NCBI RefSeq assembly: GCF_901709675.1
Contig: NC_051091.1
Coordinates: forward strand, 4,126,967-4,190,966
DNA from: Syngnathus acus
Lineage: Eukaryota > Chordata > Actinopteri > Syngnathiformes > Syngnathidae
Direction: 5' to 3'
DNA: 64,000 nucleotides
Part shown: positions 25,670 through 37,271 of the stretch, one piece after another
Numbering within the stretch: position 1 is the stretch's first letter
Layout of the letters: each line of letters starts with the position of its first letter
Notes under the pieces: model-generated
Database searches by the model: none
What the model was told of the DNA's origin: nothing
The model's input: only the letters and a program-made list of their open reading frames with translations
Made by a program: the position numbers and the translations under genes

Positions 25670-28600
25670 CATCGTGGGCAAGGGGAGGAGAAGGGTTGCC
25701 ATGGCAATGTTAACACATGAGTGGCACGACCGACCGGTCTCCCAGTGGACGGGGCTACAGTCATGGAGGTAAAGGGGGGGGGGCTCTGTGTGTGTGCATG
25801 TGTGTGTGAAAGAGAGAGAAAAGGGAGGAAGAAGAAAGCGAGATGGCTGACAACACCTGCGTCGCAGACGTTCAGACACAAACACTCAAGTACGTCGGAC
25901 ACAGACATAAAAAAAGGAGGGCGCGGCCGAGAAGAAGACACTTGGAGGTCACGTTTTGTCTTGAGCTGGACAGCCAGTGCGGCGGCCGCTCTATTAACGC
26001 TGTGCTAATCACCCTGACATCTCCCACTTGTGCTTCAGCACACGTATCACTCCAGCCACATACTTATTCATGCTGCGGCGGCAGCGGCGTACAGTGGCAC
26101 ACATGATGTCAAAGCTGTCCACTCTGCTTCGTATGTTCTTCCCAGAATGCATCACGGTGGACAAACGCCAACCGTCCGCAGTGAGACGGCTTAAAAGCCC
26201 AAAGTGCCGGATCACAAGTGAGCCGACATTGTTCCCAATCTTTACAAGACAGTGATATTCTGTCTCTGCTTTATCTCGGTCTTATATTTAGGTGTCCAGC
26301 TGATCCACTCACATGACATCCAAGTCTGTATTGGACACCAGGCAGAATATGTTCCCTCTGGACACATTTTCTGATCTTTCAAATTGATCTGTCAGGGCTC
26401 TTCCTATTTTGCCCCATTTAGAGACCGTTTAAAAAAAAAAACAATGCAGGCGTGGATCACTGTCAGGGCAAATGAACCAGAAAGCAAATGTTTTGAGAGC
26501 GAGCGATTGTTTTCTCTCCTTTTTTCCTTTTGTGGCAAACTCCGTCGCGTCAAGAGACTCCTTGCCAGTGATTTGGTTCAAAGAGAAAGATTTGAGAGCG
26601 TCGCAGGCGCTAAATGTTGCGGAAGTGAGGAGGGAGTGTGTGAGAGTGTGTAGACGTCCAACTAGGAGGTGTCAGCAGGGAGGAATATTGAAAGAGCGCC
26701 GTCTGTCATCATCATCACTCATCCTCTCGCTTTACTCCCAGATGTCTGAGTTTTGTCTTCCTTTGTCCTGCCTCGTCTTCCTCCCGCCGCCGCCGCGCTC
26801 GCCTGTCACATGAAGGCGCAAACCCAAATCTCTGTTTGCTCGTGTCAACTGTAGCTGACCCAACAATCTGGGAGTGTCTGCATCAGTGGGCTGTTTTGAA
26901 TTAAATTTTAATGTCTAGCAACCACTTTGCAGCCTCGCCTCCCTTTCCGGTGGCAGCGCGCCGTCGATTTTTCATGTTGTAATATTCTAATTGCTGCAGC
27001 AGTTTATGAAGTGATGAAAGGGCACCGGTGCTGCTTGCGGAGGTAGAACCACTCGGCCGTATAAAAGTGCAGATTCTAATCAGACATTAATGACATGTAA
27101 ATATAATAGTGGATAGTGGAAAGGACGATATAAAAGCAGGCCCTCCTTCAAATCATAATGCTGCCATTAAATCACATTAAAGGTAAAAAAAAAACGCACC
27201 AGAATGGAACCTAATCCCATTTGGTTGGTAACGCTTGTTTTGCATGTGGGTAACAGTTAAGCAACAAGGCTCTCTGTGAGCGTGGGTGCCCAGGAGAAAA
27301 AGTTTGCACCAGCGTGGCCATGTGACACCATGCGGGGGACAACGCCACTCCAAGCTTTGTCCAGCTTGCCACCGAAACACAAATCCTGCCTTTTCACGGG
27401 CACCATTGAATGGCCCTTGTTTTGTGTCTCAAGTCACGCTTTCCCAGATAAAGTAGGCCCTTCTTTGGATAGGTGACTCGATTCTTTATGCAAACCGTCA
27501 GCTCGTCTCGGGTTCTCCCGGTGAGGGGCTGGGCGGTTTTAATACAGAGCGTACTCGACCCCCTCGATGACTGTTGCCTCGTTTTAACGCAGCTGCTCTT
27601 GCATTGTTACAAAATGACCTTCTCTATCCATTCATCCATTCGTGCATTTGCTCTAGCAGCGTTTCATGGCTTCTTTTTTTGTTGTTGTACTACAATCACA
27701 GTCACTGATTCGTATTTATCAAACTTCTGGCCATTCGGGAAAAAAAAGAGAGTGACAGAGCTCCAGACATCATTGTAATCAAATAATGCTGTCACAGTGA
27801 ATATATAAAAGTTGCCCGAAAGACACCCAAATAAACATAGTGACGCACCTTTAATGTGAACCCCGAGTCTGTTTTCTATCAAAAAGATGGCCGTGGCGTA
27901 GATTAGTTTAATCACAACAGCACGGCTACTCCGCATCAAAGCCCTTCAATGTACATTCATTGAAAATTCGCTCGCCTTGTTTTTTTCCATACAAACACTC
28001 ACTGTAATTATGTTTGGACAACTGCGCCAGCGTAGTTTAGTGATCCCCTAAGGTGCGTCACAAACCTTGAGACCATTGTTTCTCAGGCTTCTAAATGACC
28101 TACCAAAACATAACAGCGTCGTCGTGTTTTCTGTTGACAACCAAATTGGACCTCAGTGACGCAGAGACCGACAACGGGAGACAAATTGAAACGCCACATA
28201 AATGGGAGATTCTAACCCAGAGCTTATTGATTAGAATCTGAAAGAATCTGCGCAGCCACAGTAAATGTGCTCAATGTTACTTGGTGTCAACACTCCAAAG
28301 GCATGGCCGCATCTTTCATACAGATGTTTGAAATGTGCATGCCTCCATTCTACTGCTGCGTGAACACACTTGTAAATCTTTTGTCGAGTGAACAAACACA
28401 GTGTCCTTAGCGGGGGTTAATTGAGTGTTCCATCAGAGGGTATCATGACCTGTCTGGCACCAAAACATACAGCACATGCCTGCGTCTGGATGCAGTGAAC
28501 CGGGATTACTGCATAAGATGCCGGTGACCTACTTTTTTATACTGTTTGTTTTGTTTTGTTTCATTCTTTTTTTTTATAATTCCCCGTCCAAAAGCAGCAG

Positions 28601-29480
28601 CTGTCAGTCGTAAAAATAAAATAAAAAATAAATAAAATAAAATAAAAAGAGTCACAAGGAGCCATTGAGTGCTGTTGGGCAGTCATTTGAGGGTTTTAAT
28701 TCCGGATCATGTTCATTTTTAATTTACCAGCCACTGTATAAAAGAAAAGTCTGTGGAACGCTTTTTCAAATTGCGAAATATGTAACCATATAACCGACAT
28801 AATAAGTGCTAAGCGCTAACTAAATCGGAGCGGTTGATGTTTCTCTCAGTCACGATCAACTCGCGCGATGAGTTTAAACCGACAGGAGCGAGCGAGCCAG
28901 CGAGCGAGCGCAAGTCGCTCTCCCCAACTCGCCACACGTCGACAATTCTCCAGTCCCAGAAAAGGAGAAATATGATCGGAGGTTCTGTGCGTGTCACAAG
29001 TTCATTCAGGGGCCAGAGCGTTTTCTCTTGTTTTGCTTTTTTTTTTTTTTTCACGCCTTTTACTTTCCGTTCCTACATGGCGATTAAAGCCAGCTGTATC
29101 TCCGAGGTGACACTAACCAGGAGAGAGTAGCCCTAGGTTTTTCTTCTTTTTCTTTTTTGTATTTATAACACGCACACACAAAAAAACAGCATTAAGTACA
29201 CTTGCGCAATCACAAAACCTGGTACACGAGCTGTATTTCTAAACTTTTTTTTGCCATTTCAAAATTAGTAAATGCATGTTCACTCTCATATTTTCCAATT
29301 TGTCAAGCCAAATGTAAATTCAAACAATAAAAGGTTATTATGGGCAGTTGTACATCACTGCAAACTAAAATCACAGCCATAAACGATAATTAAATGTGAA
29401 TAAAAACAAAGCATGAATAGAAAGAATATCATATAATATCCAGATGGTGCCGATGGAAATGTAACGAAGTGTCGCGTGTA

Positions 29481-29759
29481 TATTGCGTGTCACAAAAATG
29501 TGGACGCAGTCAACTAAATAGTCTTTTCTTTTAGGATGATACCCATTCGATATACATATACATATTATAGTGTGTGTGTGTGTGTGTGCGTGCGTGCGTG
29601 CGTGTGTGTGTGTGTATATGTATATATATTTTTTAAATTATTATTATTTATTTTAAAAAAAAAATTGCGTGTCACAAGAATGTGGAAGCAGTTAACTAAA
29701 TAGTCTTTCAGATGACACCCAGTCGAATGCTGGAATTTTTAAATTGTAGTTTAATTATT

Positions 29760-29806
<47 letters not shown>
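29481..29806. repeat. two-copy diverged tandem duplication with TG tracts
   Basis: The segment TTGCGTGTCACAA...ACTAAATAGTCTTT...ACCCA-TCGA occurs at about 29481-29550 and again at about 29665-29727. Each copy is followed by a TG microsatellite (29571-29625, with TGCG variants; 29763-29806). Period is about 185 bp. Confidence 0.7.
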
Positions 29807-29808
<2 letters not shown>

Positions 29809-30899
29809 CAGGTTTCGAAATATCCGGTATATCTTGTTCAGTGCCAACTTCCCTCTTAAAAATGAAATGAAAAGTCATGGCTTCCAGAGACAAAGCCAGC
29901 GTGCATATTTTTGTATGTTTTTGCCTGCAGACAATGTAAAACAGCTGGAAAGGTGGGATACACATCCTACGATCAATCAAGAGAGTGGGGAAATACACCC
30001 CACTCAATAGGTTGAAAATCCCTGAGGAAGTGTGCGGCTAATATTTATTCACTGATAATAACTCCTTGCTTGTGGGAACCAGGTGGCGTCTGGCAACAAA
30101 TATCCTCCCGCAAATCACATTGCTCGCTATGCACCTTGGCTATAGTCGGCGTGCGAGCCTCCAGTTTAATTACTCTTTTCTTTGTTTCTATTATGAAGCG
30201 CTGCTAAAAATAATTCCGTGGACACATGCCATTAATGATTAGCTAGAGTTAAACCTTAGGCAGCAGTCAAGGAAAACAACAAATATGGCAAGCATGAGAC
30301 ATTGTCACTATGTTGATTTGCATGGTCTTTTTTTTTTTTAATTGATGAAAAGTGACAGCAAGACAGTATTTTGAAAATTGAAATAAATCAACAGAACACT
30401 GACAGGTGGTAATGATCCTCGTTGCGCGTGCGTGCGTGTGCGTGCCTTGCTCTCACACCTCCTTGTTTAATTGTTGTTGTCTTTGTATAGTCACATGCAT
30501 TTCAAAAACACTTTTTTAAAGACAAGTCTGACACGAGGCTATTTCGAATCATCAATAAGTGCTTTGATGCTATCAATAGCTTTTCAAACCAGGGAACTAT
30601 AAAATATATCCGCTTTACTACGTCGACCTGTGGTTGCAAATTGTACTCGTATAAGCCGGTTTTATTTGGAGCGAAAATAAAAAAGCTCTGCAAGTGTGTT
30701 ACTCGAGTGGTGCAATTGTGGAGCAACACCACCTACATTCACACCTACACTTATTACGCTTCATGTTAGCTTCCACACATTGACGCTGCCGTTGTTTGCA
30801 CACCACGTCCTTAGACTCGGTCACCCGCTTTGTGTTTTTGGACAATTAGCACAAGTCCGACTGGTGGGCTTATGCGATGTGTCTTTTTGCCCCTCACAG

Positions 30900-33800
30900 G
30901 TTCCCTGGGAGCTTTTAAAGTTGGACAAGGGTCCCGCGGCAGCTGAAAGCATGAAGCAACACTGTGGCTGATCCATGACACGAAACTCCGCCCGCCCTCT
31001 GCATCCGACCGGACAATCAATCACTCACTTTCCCATCTCCACAAAGCTACGCGATGGCCAGCAAGAGGAAATCCACCGTACCCTGCATGATACCATCCAA
31101 ATCCAAACATGTGCGCGAGGAAATTTTCCTGGGCTCGCTGCCAGAACTCCTACCCACGATCCCGGAAGACGGCATCCTCAGCATCTCCGGAGAGGAGTCT
31201 GGCCACGTCTCTCACAAGTCATCCAAATCCGGATGCAGCAGCGAGGTGCAGAAAGGAGGCACGTACGCCTGTCCCCCGTGCTCTTTCGAGTCCAGAGATT
31301 TGAACTACTTTTTGGATCACATGCACAACTACCACCTGGACTTCAGGGCCCAGCCCACTTTCTACTGCCTGAACTGCGCCGTCTCGGTCGTTCGCTTCGA
31401 GGCTCTGGCTCTGCATAACGCCAACACTCATCCGAAGATCATGGAGGGCTCGACGACCGCCTCGCTGAGCGTCAACAAGAGGGACGGCCTCACCACAGTG
31501 GAGCAAAGCCTCTTCACCGACAACGGCGACCACTACCGGGAATCCGGGATCTCCCTCAGCAAAACCCCCATTGCCAAGATGATGAGAGCCAAGGGAGAGC
31601 ACAAAAAGATTGTAGTATCTCACACCGTGGAAGTATTGAAGAAAGCCAGTGGGACCGATGCAGAGCCCAGCATGCTGACAAATGTGCCTGAACTCCAAAA
31701 CGGGGCTCTCAGTCTTTCTGGCGCCCAAGCTATGCCGAGGACAGCTGTCGGTCACGTGACTGCGACGACGGTGTCCAACCAAGTCTTTCACCAGCACATT
31801 CCCTCCCTGTACTCCCCGCCTTGCTCGGATTCCAATAAAGACCTTCCAAAGGTCATGATCCCCCTCAGCAGCATCCCCACCTACGATGCCGCCATGGACA
31901 CCAGCAGCTTTCTAAAGACATCCTTTGGCAAGTTCCCTTACCCGACCAAAGCTGAGCTCTGCTACCTGACGGTGGTGTCGGAGTTCCCCGAAGAGCAAAT
32001 CAAACTGTGGTTCACTGCCCAAAGACTCAAGCAGGGCATAAGCTGGTCTCCGGAGGAAATAGAAGAGGCCAGGAGGAAGATGTTCAACACGGTGTTCCAG
32101 GGCAGAGCACCCCAAAAGCAAGCTGCCACACAGCGTCATGTCAATCACATTGTTACTCACCACACCGTAATGGCCCCTTCGGGTTCCAGAGGACCAAACT
32201 TCACCATGGCTGAAGTCCCCTATGGTGGAGTGAGAGCCAGGCCCATCGGAGCCATCGCCAAGCAGGCCAGCATGTCAAGCAACCCCCAGGTGACGAGGCT
32301 CTCCTACTCCACTCCGCTTCTCGCTCAGAAGGTTCCGTCCCTGGTCAGGACGATGCCCATGCCGACCAGGAATATTCAGCAAGCCGGCGAGCCGGAGAAG
32401 AGCGGCCACGGCGCGGAGGCGGCGTGTCGCAGCAGCAGTAGCAGCAGCACTTGCAGCAGTAGCAGCAGCAGCATGGCCGGCTATTCCAGCGGCGCTCCTA
32501 GCGCTGAGAATGCTTCCTGGAAAAACGGCAACAACAGCGGCCCCGCCGACGGCATCCCCAGCTTCGCTGCCTGCTCCTCCAAAGTTAGCAATAACGATTT
32601 GCACTATGTTGCCACTACCCCCAACGACAAGACACGCAAGAGTTTAGTGACGCCACCGGAAGGCTTCAACAGTCACGGCGCCGTGGAAAACACCAGCAAC
32701 ACCAATCACAACAATCATAACAGCGCTGCCGCCATGGGTCCTCAAGAGCAGGCTGACACCTCGAGGAAGGACGAGCAGCGGCGCATCAATCAGAGCAGCG
32801 ACAGCAGTATTAGCAATGAGCAGCGCGCCACCAAAGATGGCGCTCCCGCCACCAAAGATGGCGCTCCCGCCACCAAAGATGGCGCTCCCCACCTGAACCA
32901 CGCCAGCACTTCCACGACTCAAAGCACCACCAGCACCGCCGTCATCACGCAAAGCAGCTCGGCCGCCACGGACGACGGCAGACGCAGCAGGGAGTTAAGC
33001 ATCAAAGGCATGTCAATCTTGCAGCAACTTATCAAGGACGACGACCATTTTACCGGAAACAGAAGTCGCTCGGAGCAAAAAATTGAACCCATCAAAATCA
33101 ACTTCAAGAGGCTGAAAATGAATGAAAGCGAGAGCGCCTCCGAGACTGCGCATCAAGAACACAGGTCGGAGATCGCCGAAGGGTTCTTCTCACCCCCCTG
33201 GGCCAACAAGAGCGCCCAGCAGCTGCGCATCCTCCGCCAGGCTTTCTCCAGCGCACGCTGGCCCAACAGTCAGCAGTACGAGGAGCTGAGCGTACGGACG
33301 GGCCTGCCCAAGTCCGAGGTGGTGCGCTGGTTCAGCGACAGCCGCTACAGTCACAAGAACGGGCAGCTCAAGTGGCTGGAGAGCTACCTGCAGCCGGCTG
33401 TGGATGCAGAGGAGGCCGGCGGCAGGGGAGACCTCCAAGCCACACTGCAGATGAAGCAGCAGACGGCTGCCAAACAGAAACATCTTGCCGTGAACAAAGC
33501 CCTCCAAGGAGAAGGCGAAATAAACACTGACCAGCGGCTTCGATGGCAGGATTTCAACTCGCCGCTGCACGCGCTGATGGCGGCCGAGGGAAGCGGCGAG
33601 CTCATCAGAGCTGAGACATCCGCGCAGCCGGGAGTCTTGAAGGACGCCTGGCCGGAAAGAGACCGCCGTCAGCAGCAGCAGCAACAGCACCAGCAGCAGC
33701 TAACTGCCACTCAGCCAATTATTGAACAACCCAATGATGCCAATCAGACCAGGTCAGTCTAAGAAAATGCTAGAACTTTATATAAATTACTCATTGACAA

Positions 33801-34136
33801 CATTCAAGAATCCATCCATCCATCCATCCATCCATCCTATAGATGGAGCAATAACACACCTTGTTTGAGGCGTATGGATGCCTCTAGTCATTCAGTCATG
33901 CTACATCCAGCCAATCAAGGGTCTGAGCTAAAAAAAAAAAGAAGAAGCTATTTTTAGGTTAGGCAGAAGTCTAGCCCATTGAATTATAGATTTAAGAGTG
34001 CGTGCTAATACGTGTGAATAAATCATAACAATTGTGTGCAGTGGGGTGACACGCTCCTAACCTTGGGATCAGAGCCTCACCTGTTTGTTTGCTCCTGTCT
34101 AGGGATCGCCTGAGGATGGAGCTGCTGGAGGTGTGA
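30900..34136 (+). CDS. zhx3: ZHX3-like zinc-finger and homeobox protein
   Basis: A 3' splice site (CCCCTCACAG) ends at 30899, and the coding start is the ATG at 31054. Coding exons 31054-33752 and 34103-34136 give 910 aa; without the last splice the frame stops at 33762 (902 aa). ZHX proteins are nuclear transcriptional repressors that pair with each other and NF-YA. Two C2H2 fingers are clear (C73-C76-H89-H94; C105-C108-H121-H126). Homeodomain 1 (about 276-340) includes FPYPTKAELCYLTVV and IKLWFTAQRLKQGISW. A second homeodomain (about 713-779; QQLRILRQAF, EVVRWFSDSRYSHKNGQLKW) matches the fourth of mammalian ZHX3. Between them lie Ser/Asn/Thr-rich sequence, a three-copy repeat (592-612) and PIKINFKRLKMNE, with no homeodomain 2 or 3. 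The C-terminus is Gln-rich. The start MASKRKST fits the family. Confidence 0.88.
30975..31418 (+). other. upstream ORF overlapping the zhx3 start
   Basis: An ATG in the zhx3 5' UTR opens a 147-codon frame that passes the main ATG (31054) in another reading frame and ends 365 bases inside the zhx3 coding exon. Another seven-codon uORF begins at 30952. The peptide is Arg/His/Leu-rich, resembles no family I know, and could simply reflect GC-rich codon use. Its likely effect is on zhx3 translation. Confidence 0.35.
32827..32889 (+). repeat. three perfect 21-bp tandem repeats in zhx3
   Basis: A 21-base unit encoding A-T-K-D-G-A-P is repeated three times without a mismatch, in frame, within the low-complexity linker of zhx3. 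Identity of the copies implies recent expansion. Confidence 0.95.
33806..33838. repeat. TCCA tetranucleotide repeat in the last zhx3 intron
   Basis: About seven TCCA units. Tandem TCCA often heads degraded fish retrotransposon tails, and the CATCCAGCCAATCAAGGG further down fits loosely, but the remainder is too mutated to assign. Confidence 0.8.
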
Positions 34137-35484
34137 TGAAGTCGCCGGCGTACAAGGCTGGTTCGCTCCCGAAATGAGTGTTTGTAATGACAGCAAATGT
34201 GATTGTAGCTGGACCGTAAGACTCTGACTGTAACTGTGAATACCCCCCACCCCCCTTCTCCTTCTCCCATCCTCTTCCTCCTCCATCTGCCATCACTTCC
34301 TCCCATGTCAGAAGAAAGAACTTCTCACCTTCTTCAGTCCTGTGATGTTTCAGCCTTTCATGCTTCTTTGTGGTCGTGTGGGGAGGGTGCACAATGAGGT
34401 CAGTGTGAGGGATCAAAGAAAAGAAAGAGAAGACGCACACTGACTGGAAAACTGACTTGAATGAACAAAAATAGGACGGGATAAGGCCGAGAGATAATGT
34501 TTTGGGGTCAGCGCCGGAAATCTATATACAGTATATGATCGAAACTGCACTATAAAAACGGGGTTGTACTGACTGAATGGACAAAAGATGTGTCAAAGAA
34601 ATGTTATTGTTGGCTTTGTGATATTTTTTACTTTTTTAGCAACCAGTACTTCAGCACTGCCTTGACTTTTACGTTTTTTTTTGCTTTTTTGTTCCGATTC
34701 TCTTTACTTTTCTAGTCACTGTAAGTCCAGATGCAATCAAACATGTTTTATTTAGACCTGTATCAATGTTGGTGATCACTTTGTGGTTCGGCTACACGCA
34801 AGAGACTATAACAATGCACTAATGAAGACAGCAATGCTCAAAATCCCACTGCCCCACTGCAAAGGTATTGACAGCTTTGCCCGGATCAATAACCTACAAA
34901 GCCCTTGCAAGCTGAACAGAGACAAGCCTGTCACGCTAACGTTGCCTTACTCAGCTCTGTCTATGTGTTTATGGCCTGTTTGTCGCATCAGCTCGCTTTC
35001 CAGCTACTGCGCTTTCTGTAAAAAGTTCAAGAAAAAAAAAAAAGCAGAGAGGGGGAGAAAAAAAAAAAAAAAAGCCAGTGCATCAAGGATCGCTCGCTGT
35101 TGGTCTCTATCTGTGAAAAATCGTGTGCTGCTTTCTGTACACTTTGGAGATGTTTTAATATGAGCTGTAACTGTAATATTGTATCAAATCTTGTGACTGG
35201 CCAATTGTCTTTTGAAAGCTAAATTACCAATTGGATCTTTTGACACTGACAGAGTGAGATCTGGAGCTAGCTAGAGAGCCAAATGGGGAGAAATTCTCTT
35301 CTGAATTTCCTTGTTTATATAAACATACAGTCACTACATGGATATCCTATTAAGCTGCATCCTTGTCAAGCTGCTAATAGCTAAGAACGGTGCTATACCA
35401 TCCAAAGTGAAATTGGAGGTTCATCTCCTACCAGCAGTGTATGCACTTGTGTCGAATGTTACAAATTTATTTTGGTTTGAGATA

Positions 35485-35490
35485 AATAAA
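35485..35490 (+). other. polyadenylation signal of zhx3
   Basis: AATAAA about 1.35 kb after the zhx3 stop in AT-rich sequence without other features; a second candidate lies at about 35609. The 34137-35510 stretch is read as zhx3 3' UTR. Confidence 0.5.
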
Positions 35491-35910
35491 ATCTGGACTT
35501 ACGGTGTAATGATCGCTTACAAAAAAAAAAAAAGAACTTTTATGAAATAGCCTGATCATAAAGCACTGTTGTATCATCCTTTCTACACTTTCTCTGAATC
35601 TTTACAGAATAAACTGAATACTCACCAATCAGCAGTGTTAAGTTATTTGTTCCACAGCCCACCTTGCGGCGAGAGTGAAGCGATGCCAGAAAAAGCTGCG
35701 GGATACGTTTGAACTGACTCTGTATTGCTTGGCGCGCCACCTGCTGGCGAAACATTGACACTGGCTTAAAACTGGCGGAAAACGGAAACTCGGCCCGGTT
35801 CCATCTTTTTTCTTCTTCTTTTTACTTCAAGGCAAAATGGGATTGGCTTGGGATTGTTTTGTTTGGTAGACAACGACGCTCTCACCATAGTGCAAATACT
35901 GTTGTGGAGC

Positions 35911-36060
35911 AGTGTTGGGAAAGTTCATTTTCTACGCGAACGAGTTCAAAGTTCAGTTCACAAATTTTAACATCACTGCAGCACGGAATGCAGAGCAAAT
36001 ACAAAGAACCAAAAAGAAAAAAAAGATCTCAACAGACAGCTGGTAAGTTCACTTAAATCC
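35911..36060. mobile_element. hAT-like MITE remnant
   Basis: Begins CAGTGTTGGGAAAGTTCA and continues GAGTTCAAAGTTCAGTTCA, the usual left end of a widespread fish hAT-type non-autonomous element. The right end was not recognised, so only the left part is claimed. Confidence 0.35.
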
Positions 36061-36331
36061 TCCTTGCTGCGCTGGCGGGGCACTGAGACGTGGAAGAAAT
36101 GTGTGTTTGATCGGTGGATACTATTGTCTTCAATTATGAAGTGAAGACTGATTAAAAACGCATGTTTCTTCCTGCACATGTCACATAATTGAAACGGATT
36201 GAAAGTATTCACTGCTTAAACGCTTGACAGCCATCACCCTACAATTATTAAATTGTATAGTAAGGCTCTTTTAGTTAAAAGATTAATGTAAACTAAGGCT
36301 TTTGGGGTGGGGGGGGAATGACCATGTAAAC

Positions 36332-36915
36332 CACAGGTGTCAAACTCCAGGCCCAGGGGCCAGATACGAGCCGCCACATCATTTTATGTGGCCCGCTAAG
36401 ACAAATTGTGCGTCAAATTCGTGTGTCATTACTAGAATTGCAAATTGTCTTCACTTTTAATATCTTTTTTTTTTTAATTTGACCAGTTTTTACTAGTCTG
36501 ATTTGAAAACGAGTTATTTGTCGGTTTATTTTGTAGCTTTTACTGTATGAGGCAGGGGTGTCGCATTCCAACATGTTTTCCAAGATTCCCTCGTTAAGTG
36601 CACCTGTGTGAAAAGTTAGGATCCTGCAGAACGTGAAAATGAACTGATCTTTTCACTCAGGTGTGTTTAACGAGGGTAACTTGGAAAACATATTGGAACG
36701 CGGCCCTCGAGGACTGGAGTTCGACACCCCTGGAAGCTAGGGTTAGGGTTTCAAACAACTCGTCTGATTTGAAAACGAGTTATTTGTCAGTTTGTTTTGT
36801 AGCTTTGACTGTATATAAGGTATTCATATATCTATTTGGGTTGACAGTCATAATGGCCCTCCGAAAGAAGCTATAACTACAATGCGGCCCGTGAAAAAAA
36901 TGTTTGACACCCCTG
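36332..36915. mobile_element. hAT-like non-autonomous element
   Basis: The ends are CACAGGTGTCAAACTCCAGGC and, inverted, TGTTTGACACCCCTG, the hAT-type CAGGGGTGTC terminal repeat. The left part reads GGGGCCAGATACGAGCCGCC...TTTTATGTGGCCCGC, a phrase found in many fish hAT copies. No transposase frame is present. Flanks ATGTAAAC/ATGTATAG are only weakly similar, so an 8-bp target duplication is not certain. Confidence 0.65.
36553..36732. mobile_element. inner hAT-like MITE with long inverted repeats
   Basis: Starts CAGGGGTGTCG and ends CGACACCCCTG. Inside each end lie long matching arms (…CCAACATGTTTTCCAAG… against its inverted counterpart with CTTGGAAAACATATTGG) closing on CACCTG/CAGGTG. It sits inside the larger element and is bounded by 53-bp direct repeats (36496-36548, 36762-36814; 3 mismatches). 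Confidence 0.65.
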
Positions 36916-37265
36916 ATGTATAGTAAGGCATTTTTTAGTTAAACAAACAAAAAAACACCATGTATGGTAAGGCTTTAAAAAAAGGCCACGTATAGTGAGC
37001 CTTATTTGTTAAAAAATTACCATGTACGGGTAAGGCTTTTTTTTTTTTTTTTTTTTTTAGAAAAAAAAAAAAAAAAGCCCATGTAAAGTAAGACTTTTTT
37101 TCAAATGACCATGTATGACCATGTATTGATTTTTATGTACAAATTGAATTTGGAGTGTTGACCAGCATTGGTCGATAAGTTTAAGTCGCCAAAGGACAGA
37201 CGAGACCTGCTGAAATGCACACAGAATACACAAGGAAGAAAAGAGATGGTTTGATGTGTGGGGTT

Positions 37266-37271
37266 TTTATT
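37266..37271 (-). other. polyadenylation signal of top1
   Basis: AATAAA on the - strand about 1.1 kb after the top1 stop; 37250-38387 is read as top1 3' UTR. Confidence 0.5.

Larger units (their letters stand above)
36240..37135. repeat. degenerate tandem repeat 'CCATGTATAGTAAGGCTTTT'
   Basis: Variants of CCATGTATAGTAAGGCTTTTT-AGTTAAA recur at about 36253, 36285-36330, 36915, 36960, 36990, 37020 and 37080, with a unit near 45-50 bp, and a T22/A16 foldback (37039-37077). The array is split by the hAT-like insertion at 36332-36915. Confidence 0.65.
35560..37240. other. repeat-rich spacer between convergent zhx3 and top1
   Basis: The spacer contains a hAT-like remnant (from about 35911), a degenerate tandem repeat (36240-37135) and two nested hAT-like elements. 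No gene is seen. Confidence 0.6.

Noticed and set aside
31219-33690. Antisense frames of 109-192 aa across zhx3
   Set aside because: They mirror the zhx3 codons and carry no independent motif.
36728-36752. Interstitial telomere repeat (CTAGGGTTAGGGTTT)
   Set aside because: Only about two units, inside a transposon; not meaningful.
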